From Variovorax sp. 679 (GTDB taxonomy: Bacteria > Pseudomonadota > Gammaproteobacteria > Burkholderiales > Burkholderiaceae_C): a stretch of DNA of 64,000 bases. A program made the translations under genes and the position numbers. This document shows, in pieces, positions 52,434-60,824 of the stretch (its first letter is position 1; every line of letters begins with the position of its first letter). A model generated the notes under the pieces. The model saw only the letters and a list, made by a program, of their open reading frames with translations, was not told the origin of the DNA and made no database searches. The DNA is taken from positions 1 through 64,000 of the forward strand of contig NZ_RXFS01000014.1 in assembly GCF_003952185.1 (NCBI RefSeq). Reading direction: 5' to 3'.

Positions 52434-55051
52434 ACAAGGCCGTGAAGCAGGCGCTCGATGCGTGGTTCGCCGCGCGCGGCTGGAAGCCTTTCAAGTTCCA
52501 GCGCGAGGTCTGGAAAGCCATCGCCGAAGGCCGGTCCGGCCTGCTGCATGCGACCACCGGCGCAGGCAAGACCTACGCCGTGTGGCTCGGTGCGCTGCAG
52601 GCCTTCTCGCAGGCACGCAAGGCAAGCGCACGGCCTTCGGACCTGCCGCTCACCGTGCTGTGGCTCACGCCGATGAGGGCCCTGGCCGCCGACACGCTGC
52701 GCGCGCTCCAGCAGCCGCTCGAAGCCCTCGGCGCAGAAGTGCATCCGTGGAGCGCCGGTGCGCGCAGCGGCGACACCTCCTCCGCCGAGCGCAGCGCGCA
52801 GAACCAGCGCCTGCCCTCCGTGCTCGTCACCACGCCAGAGAGCCTTTCGCTGCTGCTCGCGCGTGCCGATGCGCGCGAAGTGCTCGGCCACCTGCGCATG
52901 GCTGTGGTCGACGAGTGGCACGAACTGCTGGGCAACAAGCGCGGTGTGCAGGTGCAGCTCGCGCTCGCGCGGTTGAAGCGCTGGAACGCCGGCCTTGCCA
53001 TCTGGGGCATGTCGGCCACGCTGGGCAACCTGCACGAGGCGATGCATGCGCTGCTGGGCCATGAAGACGGCGTGCTCGTGCGGGGCCAGGTGCCGAAGAA
53101 GCTCGTCGTCGATTCGCTGCTGCCCGGCACGGCCGAGCGCTTCCCGTGGGGCGGGCATCTCGGCCTCACCATGCTGCCGCAGGTGATCGACGAGATCGCT
53201 GCGAGCAGCACCACGCTGGTCTTCACCAACACGCGCTCGCAGGCCGAGATCTGGTACCAGGCCATGCTGGAAGCGAAGCCGGAGTGGGCCGGGCTCATCG
53301 CACTGCATCACGGCTCGCTGGATCGCGAAGTGCGCGAGTGGGTGGAGCTGGGCCTGAAGAGCGGCGAGCTGAAGGCAGTGGTCTGCACCTCCAGCCTGGA
53401 CCTGGGCGTGGACTTCCTGCCCGTGGAACGCGTGCTGCAGATCGGCTCGCCCAAGGGCGTGGCGCGGCTGTTGCAGCGCGCGGGCCGCTCGGGCCACGCG
53501 CCGGGGCGGCCGTCGCGCATCACGCTCGTGCCCACGCACAGCGTCGAGATGGTGGAGGGCTCGGCCGCGCGCACGGCCATCGCGGCGGGCCACATCGAGG
53601 CGCGCCACTCGCCCGACCAGCCACTCGACGTGCTGGTGCAGCACCTGGTGACGGTGGCGCTCGGCGGCGGTTTCGTGCCCGACGATCTGTACGAGGAGGT
53701 GCGCGGCACGGCCGCCTACGAAGGCCTCACGCGCGAGAGCTGGCAGTGGTGTCTCGACTTCGTCTCGCAAGGCGGCCCCTCGCTCGCGGCCTACCCGGAC
53801 TACAGGCGCGCGGTGCCCGATGCAGAGGGCGTCTGGCGCGTGCCCGATGCACGGCTCGCGCGGCGGCATCGCATGAACATCGGCACCATCGTGAGCGACG
53901 CGAGCATGTCGGTGCAGTACCTCGGCGGCTCGAAGATCGGCAACGTGGAGGAGAGCTTCGTCGCGCGCATGAAGGCCGGCGACTGCTTCCTGTTCGGCGG
54001 CCGGATGCTCGAGCTCGTGCGCATCCACGACATGACGGCCTGGGTGCGGCGCGCCACCGGCAAGCGGGCCGCCGTGCCGCGCTGGGGCGGCGGGCGCATG
54101 CCGCTGTCGAACACGCTGGCCGATGCGGTGGTGCTGCAGCTTGCGCAGGCCGGCGAGGGGCGCTACGACTCGCCGGAGCTGCAGTGCGTGCGACCGCTGC
54201 TCGAAATCCAGCAGCAGTGGTCGGCGCTGCCGACGCCGCAAACGCTGCTGGCCGAAACGCTGGACACGCGCGAAGGCTCGCACCTGTTCCTCTATCCCTT
54301 CGCGGGCCGGCATGTGCACCTCGGCCTCGCGAGCCTGCTGGCGTGGCGCGTTGCGCAGCACGAGGCACGCACCTTTTCCATCGCGGTGAACGACTACGGC
54401 TTCGAGCTGCTGAGCGCGACCGAGGTCGATTGGGCCGCGCTGCTGCCGCAGGTGCTGAAGCTGCCGGAAGGCGACGAGACGCACGATGCGCGCGAAGCCC
54501 TGCTGCACGAGGTGCTGGCTTCGCTCAACGCCAGCGAGCTGGCGCAGCGGCGCTTTCGCGAGATCGCGCGCGTCTCGGGCCTCATCTACCAGGGCTACCC
54601 TGGCGAGAAGCGCAGCAGCAAGCAGCTGCAGGCGTCGTCCTCGCTGTTCTGGGAGGTGTTCCGCAAGTACGACCCCGGCAACAGGCTGCTGCTGCAGGCG
54701 GAGCAGGAACTGCTTGCGCAGGAGCTCGAGATCGGACGCCTGCGCGCCAGCCTTGAACGCATGGCCACGCAACAGCTCGTGCTGAAGCCGCTCGCGCGAC
54801 CGACGCCGTTCTCGTTTCCGCTGATGGTCGAGCTGTTCCGCGAGAAGCTGTCGAACGAGAACGTTGCCGACCGCATCGCGCGCATGGTCGAGCAATTGGA
54901 AAAGGCTGCGGGGGGCGCAGTCACGGCCGGTGGCGTGGAGCGTGTGAAGGGAACGCTGGCCTTCGGGCAGGAAGGGGCGGGCAAACCACCGAGGCCGGTG
55001 AGCCAGCGGCGCGACCGCAGGCGGCCTTCAAGGCCGCTGCCGCCGCTTTGA
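52430..55051 (+). CDS. Ligase-associated DEXH-box helicase (Lhr-like)
   Basis: 873 residues from the ATG at 52430. Motif I is ATTGAGKT (41-48), motif II is DEWH (161-164), and the Lhr family features WLTPMRALAADTL, MSATLGN and GRSGHAPGRPSRI are visible. The C-terminal Lhr core and winged-helix part follow. It is a 3'-to-5' DNA helicase likely to work in the repair cluster. The gene is 4 bases overlapped with the ligase. Confidence 0.95.
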   Translation: MNKAVKQALDAWFAARGWKPFKFQREVWKAIAEGRSGLLHATTGAGKTYAVWLGALQAFSQARKASARPSDLPLTVLWLTPMRALAADTLRALQQPLEALGAEVHPWSAGARSGDTSSAERSAQNQRLPSVLVTTPESLSLLLARADAREVLGHLRMAVVDEWHELLGNKRGVQVQLALARLKRWNAGLAIWGMSATLGNLHEAMHALLGHEDGVLVRGQVPKKLVVDSLLPGTAERFPWGGHLGLTMLPQVIDEIAASSTTLVFTNTRSQAEIWYQAMLEAKPEWAGLIALHHGSLDREVREWVELGLKSGELKAVVCTSSLDLGVDFLPVERVLQIGSPKGVARLLQRAGRSGHAPGRPSRITLVPTHSVEMVEGSAARTAIAAGHIEARHSPDQPLDVLVQHLVTVALGGGFVPDDLYEEVRGTAAYEGLTRESWQWCLDFVSQGGPSLAAYPDYRRAVPDAEGVWRVPDARLARRHRMNIGTIVSDASMSVQYLGGSKIGNVEESFVARMKAGDCFLFGGRMLELVRIHDMTAWVRRATGKRAAVPRWGGGRMPLSNTLADAVVLQLAQAGEGRYDSPELQCVRPLLEIQQQWSALPTPQTLLAETLDTREGSHLFLYPFAGRHVHLGLASLLAWRVAQHEARTFSIAVNDYGFELLSATEVDWAALLPQVLKLPEGDETHDAREALLHEVLASLNASELAQRRFREIARVSGLIYQGYPGEKRSSKQLQASSSLFWEVFRKYDPGNRLLLQAEQELLAQELEIGRLRASLERMATQQLVLKPLARPTPFSFPLMVELFREKLSNENVADRIARMVEQLEKAAGGAVTAGGVERVKGTLAFGQEGAGKPPRPVSQRRDRRRPSRPLPPL

Positions 55052-55056
55052 ACGGA

Positions 55057-55506
55057 TCAGCCGGCGCCGTGCGCCTTCACCCAACGCACGATGTCCGCCG
55101 TGCCCATCGCGCCGGCCTGCCGTGCCACCTCGCGGCCACCGCGGAACAGCGCCAGCGTCGGGATGCTGCGGATGTTGAAGCGCGCGCCCAGGGCAGGCAC
55201 CGCCTCGGTGTCGAGCTTGGCCAGCCGCACGTAGGGCTCCAGCTGGGCGGCCGTCTGCTCGTAGGCCGGCGCCATCTGCCGGCACGGGCCGCACCAGGGC
55301 GCCCAGAAGTCGACCAGCACCGGGATCTCGTTGCGCGCGATGTGGCGGTCGAAGGTGGCTTCGTCCGGCAGCGCGGTCGAGTGGCCGGTGAACAACGGGC
55401 GGTGGCAGCTGCCGCAATCGGGCGCGCTGCCCAGCTGCGCCGCGCGCACGCGGTTGGTCGTGTGGCAATGCGGGCAGACGATGTGCAGCGGGGGCGATTC
55501 GGTCAT
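55057..55506 (-). CDS. trxC: Thioredoxin 2 type protein
   Basis: 149 residues from the ATG at 55506. The N-terminal zinc-binding region has CPHCHT and CGSC, as in TrxC; the redox site is WAPWCGPCRQM, followed by the cis-proline SIPTLALF. It reduces disulfides and is often tied to oxidative stress. It is on the opposite strand between the helicase and the phosphoesterase genes, 5 bases from the helicase stop. Confidence 0.93.
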   Translation of the reverse strand: MTESPPLHIVCPHCHTTNRVRAAQLGSAPDCGSCHRPLFTGHSTALPDEATFDRHIARNEIPVLVDFWAPWCGPCRQMAPAYEQTAAQLEPYVRLAKLDTEAVPALGARFNIRSIPTLALFRGGREVARQAGAMGTADIVRWVKAHGAG

Positions 55507-55571
55507 TGCCGGCAAATGGGGGCTCTGGAGGGCCTTTGCAAGGCGGTCGCCTGTTTTGCGACACTGGCTCC

Positions 55572-56252
55572 GTGACTTCTCCCGATTCCTCCGCGTCGCC
55601 GCTCGCCGTTCACTGGGCGGGCGAACTGCTGCACCTGCTGCCGGAGCGCGCACTCTGGTGGCCCGCGCAGCGCGTGCTGTTCGTGGCCGACCTGCACCTG
55701 GGCAAGGCCGCGACGTACCGCGCTCTCGGGCAGCCGGTGCCGGGCGGCACCACGCAGGAGAACCTGGCGCGGCTCGATGCACTGATCGAAAAGCATGCGC
55801 CGCGGCGCGTCGTGTTCCTCGGCGACTTCCTGCACGCGGCGCAGGCGCGCACTGTGCTCGTCGCAGTCGAAGCCTGGCGCGCACGCCATGCGGGCATCGC
55901 GATGACGCTGGTGCGCGGCAACCACGACAGCCGCGCGGGCGATCCGCCGGAGGCGCTCGGCATCGAGGTGGTCGACGAACCCTTCCTGCTGGGGCCTTTC
56001 GCCTGCTGTCACCACCCGCAGGTGCATGCGACGCACTTCGTGCTCGCGGGGCATCTTCACCCCGTCTGCAGGCTGCAGGGCCGGGGTCGCGACAGCGTGC
56101 GGCTGCCATGTTTCGCGAGCGACGAACAGCAGGCCGTGCTGCCGGCCTTCGGCGAGTTCACGGGCGGGTGGCTGATGGAGCCGGCACTGGGGCGGCGCTT
56201 TCATGCGGTGGGCGGTTCGGCCGTGTGGGCCTTGCCGCCGCAGGACAGCTAA
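55572..56252 (+). CDS. pdeM: Ligase-associated metallophosphoesterase
   Basis: 226 residues from a GTG at 55572. The metal motifs are FVADLHLGKAATYR, LGDFLHA, VRGNHDSR and AGHLHPVCR, as in the PdeM group. It is the fourth protein of the ligase-exonuclease-helicase set and probably trims DNA ends. The divergent trxC gene lies 65 bases upstream, so the two share a promoter region. The stop overlaps the TPM gene by four bases in the convergent direction. Confidence 0.88.
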   Translation: MTSPDSSASPLAVHWAGELLHLLPERALWWPAQRVLFVADLHLGKAATYRALGQPVPGGTTQENLARLDALIEKHAPRRVVFLGDFLHAAQARTVLVAVEAWRARHAGIAMTLVRGNHDSRAGDPPEALGIEVVDEPFLLGPFACCHHPQVHATHFVLAGHLHPVCRLQGRGRDSVRLPCFASDEQQAVLPAFGEFTGGWLMEPALGRRFHAVGGSAVWALPPQDS

Positions 56253-56794
56253 AGCACGACCGGCTCGTCCGGCAGCTCGTTCACGTCCACTTCGCCCTCG
56301 GCCAGCGGAAAGTGCTCGACCAGCAGGGCCGAGATTTCTTCCAACGCCTGCGTGAGCCCGTCCTCGAATCGCCCATCGCGGAAGGCCGCGCTCATGCGCT
56401 GCGCCATCGCGGCCCACTCGGCATCGTCGACGCGCGCGTCGATGCCACGGTCGGCCACGATCTCGATGGCGTGCTCGGCCAGCAGCAGGTAGATGAGCAC
56501 GCCGTTGTTGTGCGCCGTGTCCCACACGCGCAGCTTGCCGAACAGCGTGACGGCGCGCTCGCGCGGCGGTGCATGGCGCCACAGGTAGGACATCGGCAGG
56601 CCGGCTTCGACGCAGATGCGGATCTCGCCGCTGTGGCGTCGTTCGCTCGCGGTCACGCGGCCCGCGAGGCGCTCCAGCGCGGCCGTGGGCAGCGCGCGGC
56701 GAACCTCGGCCTCGTCGATCCAGCGGTGGCGCCAGATGCGGCCGAGCTTCGAGAAGAGGCTTGCTTCGGTGGTCTTCGTCGTCATCGTGCTCAC
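56249..56794 (-). CDS. TPM-domain protein
   Basis: 181 residues from the ATG at 56794 (an ATG at 56785 is possible). The fold is of the TPM type with HSGEIRICVEAGLPMSYLWR, RVWDTAHNNGVLIYLLLAEH and EIVADRGID. It overlaps the next TPM gene by four bases, so both come from one transcript with LemA. The exact role in the envelope is unknown. Confidence 0.85.
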   Translation of the reverse strand: MSTMTTKTTEASLFSKLGRIWRHRWIDEAEVRRALPTAALERLAGRVTASERRHSGEIRICVEAGLPMSYLWRHAPPRERAVTLFGKLRVWDTAHNNGVLIYLLLAEHAIEIVADRGIDARVDDAEWAAMAQRMSAAFRDGRFEDGLTQALEEISALLVEHFPLAEGEVDVNELPDEPVVL

Positions 56795-57690
56795 CAGTCC
56801 CCCGACGCGCCGCCGCCGCCGAAATTGCCGCCACCGCCGGAGCTGAAGCCGCCTCCACCCCCGCCGCCGCTGAAGCCGCCACCTCCACCGGAACTCCAGC
56901 CGCCGCCACCTCCGCCACCGCCCATCCGCCCGGCACCTGCGACGAGCGAGACGATGAGCGCCACGAGCCCTGCGATCACCGCGATGGCGATGCTGGTGGT
57001 GATGAAGAACACGATCACGCCGACACCACCGCCCACGACCATCGTGCCCAGCTTCTTGCCGAGGATGGCACGCGCGATCGGCGCGCCGACGAAGACGCCC
57101 ACGAACAGGAAGATCGCGAGGTTCTCCCAGTCGAAGCCATCGTTGCCGCTGCCACCGCCGCCCGTGTTGCGCGATGAGGGCTCGGGCAGCGGCTCGCCGT
57201 CGACCAGCCCGATGAGCCGGTCCACTGCCGCGTTCAGGCCACCTGCGAAGTCGCCGCTGCGAAAGCGCGGCTTCATCTCCTCGTCGATGATGCGGCTGGC
57301 CGCGAGATCGGGCACCGCGCCTTCCAGCGTCTTGGCGGTGGCGATGCGCATCTTGCGGTCGTCCTTGGCCACCACCACCAGCAGGCCGTCGCCGACGTTC
57401 TTGCGGCCGATCTTCCAGGCATCGCCCAGGCGCTGCGTGTAGCTGGCGATGTCCTCGGGTGCGGTGGTCGGCACTATCAGCACCACGATCTGCGAGCCCT
57501 TGCGCTGCTCGAAGGCCGCGAGCTTGGTCTCGAGCCCGTTGCGCTGCGCGCTGTCGAGCGTGCCGGTCTGGTCGATCACGCGCGCGGTGAGCGCGGGGAT
57601 CGGCAGCAGGCCCTGGGCCAGCGCAACGCCGGCCAGGGCCGCGAGGACGACCGCGGCCAGCGCGCGACGGAGCAGTGCGGCAATGGCCAT
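56791..57690 (-). CDS. TPM-domain membrane protein (YgcG-like)
   Basis: 299 residues. A signal sequence leads into a TPM domain: VIDQTGTLDSAQRNGLETKL, VGDGLLVVVAKDDRKMRIAT. A transmembrane region follows and the tail is Gly/Ser-rich low complexity ending GGASGDW, typical of YgcG-like proteins. It pairs with LemA, whose gene lies 10 bases upstream. Confidence 0.9.
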   Translation of the reverse strand: MAIAALLRRALAAVVLAALAGVALAQGLLPIPALTARVIDQTGTLDSAQRNGLETKLAAFEQRKGSQIVVLIVPTTAPEDIASYTQRLGDAWKIGRKNVGDGLLVVVAKDDRKMRIATAKTLEGAVPDLAASRIIDEEMKPRFRSGDFAGGLNAAVDRLIGLVDGEPLPEPSSRNTGGGGSGNDGFDWENLAIFLFVGVFVGAPIARAILGKKLGTMVVGGGVGVIVFFITTSIAIAVIAGLVALIVSLVAGAGRMGGGGGGGGWSSGGGGGFSGGGGGGGFSSGGGGNFGGGGASGDW

Positions 57691-57700
57691 CGGTGCTGGC

Positions 57701-58300
57701 TTACTTCTTCGGAGCGCTGAAGTCGACGGTGGGCGGTGTCGAGATTTGCGCCTCGTTCTGCACCGAGAAGTTGGGCTTAGGCGCGTAGCTGAAGATCTTG
57801 GCTGTGATGTTGGTCGGGAAGCTGCGTGCGAGCACGTTGTACTCCTGCACGCTTTCGATGTAGCGGTTGCGCGCCACGGTGATGCGGTTCTCGGTGCCTT
57901 CGAGCGTCACGCGCAGGTCGCGGAAGGCCTGGTTGGCCTTGAGGTCGGGGTAGCGCTCCGACACCACCATCAGCCGCGACAGTGCCGACGAAAGCTCGCC
58001 CTGCGCCTGCTGGAACTTGTTGAATGCCTCGGGGTTGTTCAGCGTCTCGGGCGTCACCTGGATCGATGTGGCCTTGGCACGCGCCTCGATCACCTTGGTG
58101 AGCGTGTCCTGCTCGAAGCTGGCCTCGCCCTTCACGGTGGCCACGATGTTGGGCACGAGGTCGGCGCGCCGCTGGTACTGGTTGAGCACCTCGCTCCAGG
58201 CCGACTTGCTGGCCTCGTCGAGGGACTGGAACTGGTTGTAGCCGCAGCCGCTCAGGGACACGACCGCCGCGAGAATCAAGAGCCAGCGCTTCATCATCAT
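57701..58300 (-). CDS. lemA: LemA family lipoprotein
   Basis: 199 residues from the ATG at 58300. A GGAGG site lies eight bases before it; ATGs at 58306, 58297 and 58294 are close alternatives. The start ends in a lipobox (SLSGC). The LemA core follows: SAWSEVLNQYQRRADLVPNI, VKGEASFEQDTLTKVIEARA and YIESVQEYNVLARSFPTNI. LemA is a helical coiled-coil protein often encoded beside TPM proteins, as here. Confidence 0.93.
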   Translation of the reverse strand: MMMKRWLLILAAVVSLSGCGYNQFQSLDEASKSAWSEVLNQYQRRADLVPNIVATVKGEASFEQDTLTKVIEARAKATSIQVTPETLNNPEAFNKFQQAQGELSSALSRLMVVSERYPDLKANQAFRDLRVTLEGTENRITVARNRYIESVQEYNVLARSFPTNITAKIFSYAPKPNFSVQNEAQISTPPTVDFSAPKK

Positions 58301-58346
58301 TTGCATTACCTCCGCAGAAGATGCGGAAGGTAGCATAGGTGGCTCC

Positions 58347-59102
58347 ATGCCCGTCGATCCTCTACAAGCCCTGCAGGCCGCCAACCGTGCGGTATTGCCC
58401 GTTGCCTCTTCCGCCTTCGGAACGCTGCTGATCGCGGGCGCGACCGGCGCATTGGGTGCGGAGCTGCTGCGACGACTGGCGGGCAGCCACCGCCATGCAC
58501 ACACGCGCGTGCTGGCGAAAGAGCCGATCCGCGACGGGCTGCGCGGCGTCGAGACCTACCTGAGCCCGGAGCTGCCCATCACGCAGTGGCCGCCGGCCTC
58601 GGCCCACACCGCCATCATCGCCTTCGATCCGCCGCGCCTGTACCACGACCGCGAACGCGCGCTGTGGGTGCCCGAGCCTTCGGATCTGCCAGAGCTGGCC
58701 CGCTGGCTGCGTGCCTGCGGCGTGCAGACGCTGGCCATCGTGCAGCCGCACGACCAGGGCAAGCTGCCCGAGGCGCTGAAGCGCGGGCTCGCCAGCCTCG
58801 ACGAGCAGGCCGTGGTGGCCTGCGGCTTCGAGCGCGTGATCCTCGTGCGCTCGGCGCGCAAGCCGGCGAACGCGAAGCTGGCCAACCCCTTCGAGCGGGT
58901 GGCCGCGTGGATGCTGTCGGTCGTGCGCTTCATGGTGCCGAGCAGCGAGCAGCCGGTGCGCGCGTCGAAGGTGGCCGAGCTGGTCGACGTGGCGTTGCGC
59001 ATCGCGCCGCCGGGCGTGCATGTGGCGGCGCCGGAGCTGGTGTGGGAGTCGGCCCAGGGCCAGATGCAGGCCGTGGCCGCACGCTGGCTGGACAAGACTT
59101 AG
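58347..59102 (+). CDS. NAD(P)-binding Rossmann-fold protein
   Basis: 251 residues. The nucleotide loop is GATGALG (31-37) as in extended short-chain dehydrogenases, but the catalytic Tyr-x-x-x-Lys is not evident, so it may be a non-catalytic or atypical member. The rest is conserved in Burkholderiales style with FERVILVRSARKPANAKLAN. It is divergent from LemA and convergent with the isochorismatase gene. Confidence 0.7.
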   Translation: MPVDPLQALQAANRAVLPVASSAFGTLLIAGATGALGAELLRRLAGSHRHAHTRVLAKEPIRDGLRGVETYLSPELPITQWPPASAHTAIIAFDPPRLYHDRERALWVPEPSDLPELARWLRACGVQTLAIVQPHDQGKLPEALKRGLASLDEQAVVACGFERVILVRSARKPANAKLANPFERVAAWMLSVVRFMVPSSEQPVRASKVAELVDVALRIAPPGVHVAAPELVWESAQGQMQAVAARWLDKT

Positions 59103-59110
59103 GCTCGCCC

Positions 59111-59202
59111 CCAGGCTGCGCGCACTTCGTGTCGCTTCGCCAACCCCCTACCGGGGGCAACACCTGCGGCCCGGCAAAGCCGGTTCCGCGGTGTTTCTCG
59201 AA
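59111..59202 (+). repeat. Hairpin repeat, copy 3
   Basis: About 92 bases, matching the copies at 42074 and 47095. It lies between two convergent genes. It carries both hairpins, with only small changes (TACCG for TGCAG). Confidence 0.85.
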
Positions 59203-59220
59203 AAATGAGGGCGTTGTCTC

Positions 59221-59895
59221 CTACCCGCGCCACACCCGCAGCAGTTCTTCCGAATCCATCACCAGCCCCAGGTGCAGCGACACCATCGCGAGCGCCGCGC
59301 CTTCCAGGTGCGCGTCGGTGCCGCGCACCAGGTCGCGCAGCACGATCACTCGGTAGTTGCGGTTGCTGGCGTCGAAGGCCGTGTTGAGTACGCAGCAGTC
59401 GGTGAAGCCGCCGTTGAGCACCACCGTCTCGATGCGCTGGTTGCGAAGAAGAAAGTCGAGGTCGGTCGGGTAGAAGGCCGAGAGCCGGCGCTTGCCGTCC
59501 ACCCGCATGTCGCCGGGCTCCACGCGCGTGACCCACTCGGTCCACTTCGAGCCTTCGATGGCATGCGCGTCGGCATTCGGAATCTCGCCCACGTGCAGCG
59601 GAAAGGTGCGTCGCCATGCGGACGGAATGCCGTTGATGTCGTCCACGCCGCCGGGCCGCAGCACCGACCTGACGTGCACGATTCGCACGCCCAGCGCGCG
59701 CACCGCGTCATGGAAGCCGTCGATGGGTTCCACCACGTCGCGTGCACGCGGCGCGGGGCAGGGGCAATCGGGGCCGTCGTCGAGATGACCTCGATGCATG
59801 TCGATGGAGACGACCGCGGTGGTGGCGGGATTCAGGTAGTCGGCGAACTTCGCCGTGTCGAGCTCGCGCTCCTCGTCGTAGACCCAGGCCTTCAT
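59221..59895 (-). CDS. Isochorismatase-like cysteine hydrolase
   Basis: 224 residues. The catalytic triad is visible: Asp32 in SIDMHRGHLDD, Lys135 in the KRRLSAFYPTDLD segment, and the nucleophile Cys168 in NGGFTDCCVLNTAFD. The family hydrolyses amide or ester bonds of small molecules. The stop of the gene is 18 bases past the repeat. It overlaps the permease gene by four bases (59892-59895), so it is translated with the BMP-type transporter and may act on its cargo. Confidence 0.9.
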   Translation of the reverse strand: MKAWVYDEERELDTAKFADYLNPATTAVVSIDMHRGHLDDGPDCPCPAPRARDVVEPIDGFHDAVRALGVRIVHVRSVLRPGGVDDINGIPSAWRRTFPLHVGEIPNADAHAIEGSKWTEWVTRVEPGDMRVDGKRRLSAFYPTDLDFLLRNQRIETVVLNGGFTDCCVLNTAFDASNRNYRVIVLRDLVRGTDAHLEGAALAMVSLHLGLVMDSEELLRVWRG

Positions 59896-60824
59896 CGGCG
59901 TTCTTCCCGCACATAGGGTTGGCCCAGCGCACCGGGCTCTTCATCGGCGCCGCGCCGGGAGAGCGCGACCCACACCATCACTCCGAGCGTTACCGCATAC
60001 GGCGTCATCATCACGAAGTACTGGGGCAACTGCACGCCGGCTGCAGCCAGCTGCGGGATCAGCGCCTCGATGCAACCGAACAGCAGGGCGCCGACCAGTG
60101 CCTTCCACGGCGACCAGCGCGCGAAAATCACGAGGCCCACCGCGATCCAGCCGCGTCCGCCGGTCATGCCCGCGATCCACAGCTTGGTGCTGACCACCGA
60201 GATGTAGGCACCCGCCAGCCCCACCAGCGCCGAGCCCGCGAGCACCGCCGCGAAGCGCCATGCGGTCACGCGGATGCCCGCTGCGTCGGCCGCCTGCGGG
60301 TTCTCGCCCACCGCGCGAAGCCTCAGGCCGGTGGAGGTGCGCGCGAAGAACCACGCCACCGCGCCGAAGATCGGCAGCGTGAGCCACACCATCGCGTTCT
60401 GCTCGAAGAGCCTGCCCACGCCCGGCAGCAGCGACAGCGGCCACAGCCCCATCGCGCCGATGCCTTCGGTGGCATGGTTGGTCCACTCGGCCATCGAGCC
60501 GACCAGCGCGGTGAGCCCCTGGCAGAAGAACACCAGCGCGAGCCCGGCGATCACCTGGTTCACGCGCAGCCAGATCACCATCACCGCGAACAGCACCGAG
60601 ACCACGCTGGCAGCCAGCATCGCGAGCACCAGCGACACCGCCGGCTGGCCGATCACGATCTGCGCGCCGATGCCGGCCAGCGCGCCGACCAGCATCAGGC
60701 CCTCTGCGCCGAGTGCGAGCACGCCCGCGCGCTCGCAGATGATGAGACCGAGCGCCGCGAGCGCGTAGGGCACCGCGAAGTCCGGCGTGCTGGCCAGCCA
60801 GTTGAGAACAATGCTGCAGTTCAT
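59892..60824 (-). CDS. ABC transporter permease, BMP/nucleoside type
   Basis: 310 residues from the ATG at 60824. Eight or so hydrophobic segments, with GLIICERAGVLALGAEGLML, VNQVIAGLALVFFCQGLTAL and RAVGENPQAADAAGIRV as family motifs. It pairs with the permease upstream, which it overlaps by four bases, and with the two-domain ATPase. The family imports nucleosides or related purine compounds. Confidence 0.92.
   Translation of the reverse strand: MNCSIVLNWLASTPDFAVPYALAALGLIICERAGVLALGAEGLMLVGALAGIGAQIVIGQPAVSLVLAMLAASVVSVLFAVMVIWLRVNQVIAGLALVFFCQGLTALVGSMAEWTNHATEGIGAMGLWPLSLLPGVGRLFEQNAMVWLTLPIFGAVAWFFARTSTGLRLRAVGENPQAADAAGIRVTAWRFAAVLAGSALVGLAGAYISVVSTKLWIAGMTGGRGWIAVGLVIFARWSPWKALVGALLFGCIEALIPQLAAAGVQLPQYFVMMTPYAVTLGVMVWVALSRRGADEEPGALGQPYVREERR

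Noticed and set aside
53146..54756. 536-residue open frame on the plus strand
   Set aside because: Overlaps the helicase gene in another frame; composition is typical of a shifted high-GC frame.
52178..54895. 905-residue open frame on the minus strand
   Set aside because: Antisense to the Lhr-like helicase, with repetitive Arg/His/Leu composition and no ribosome binding site.
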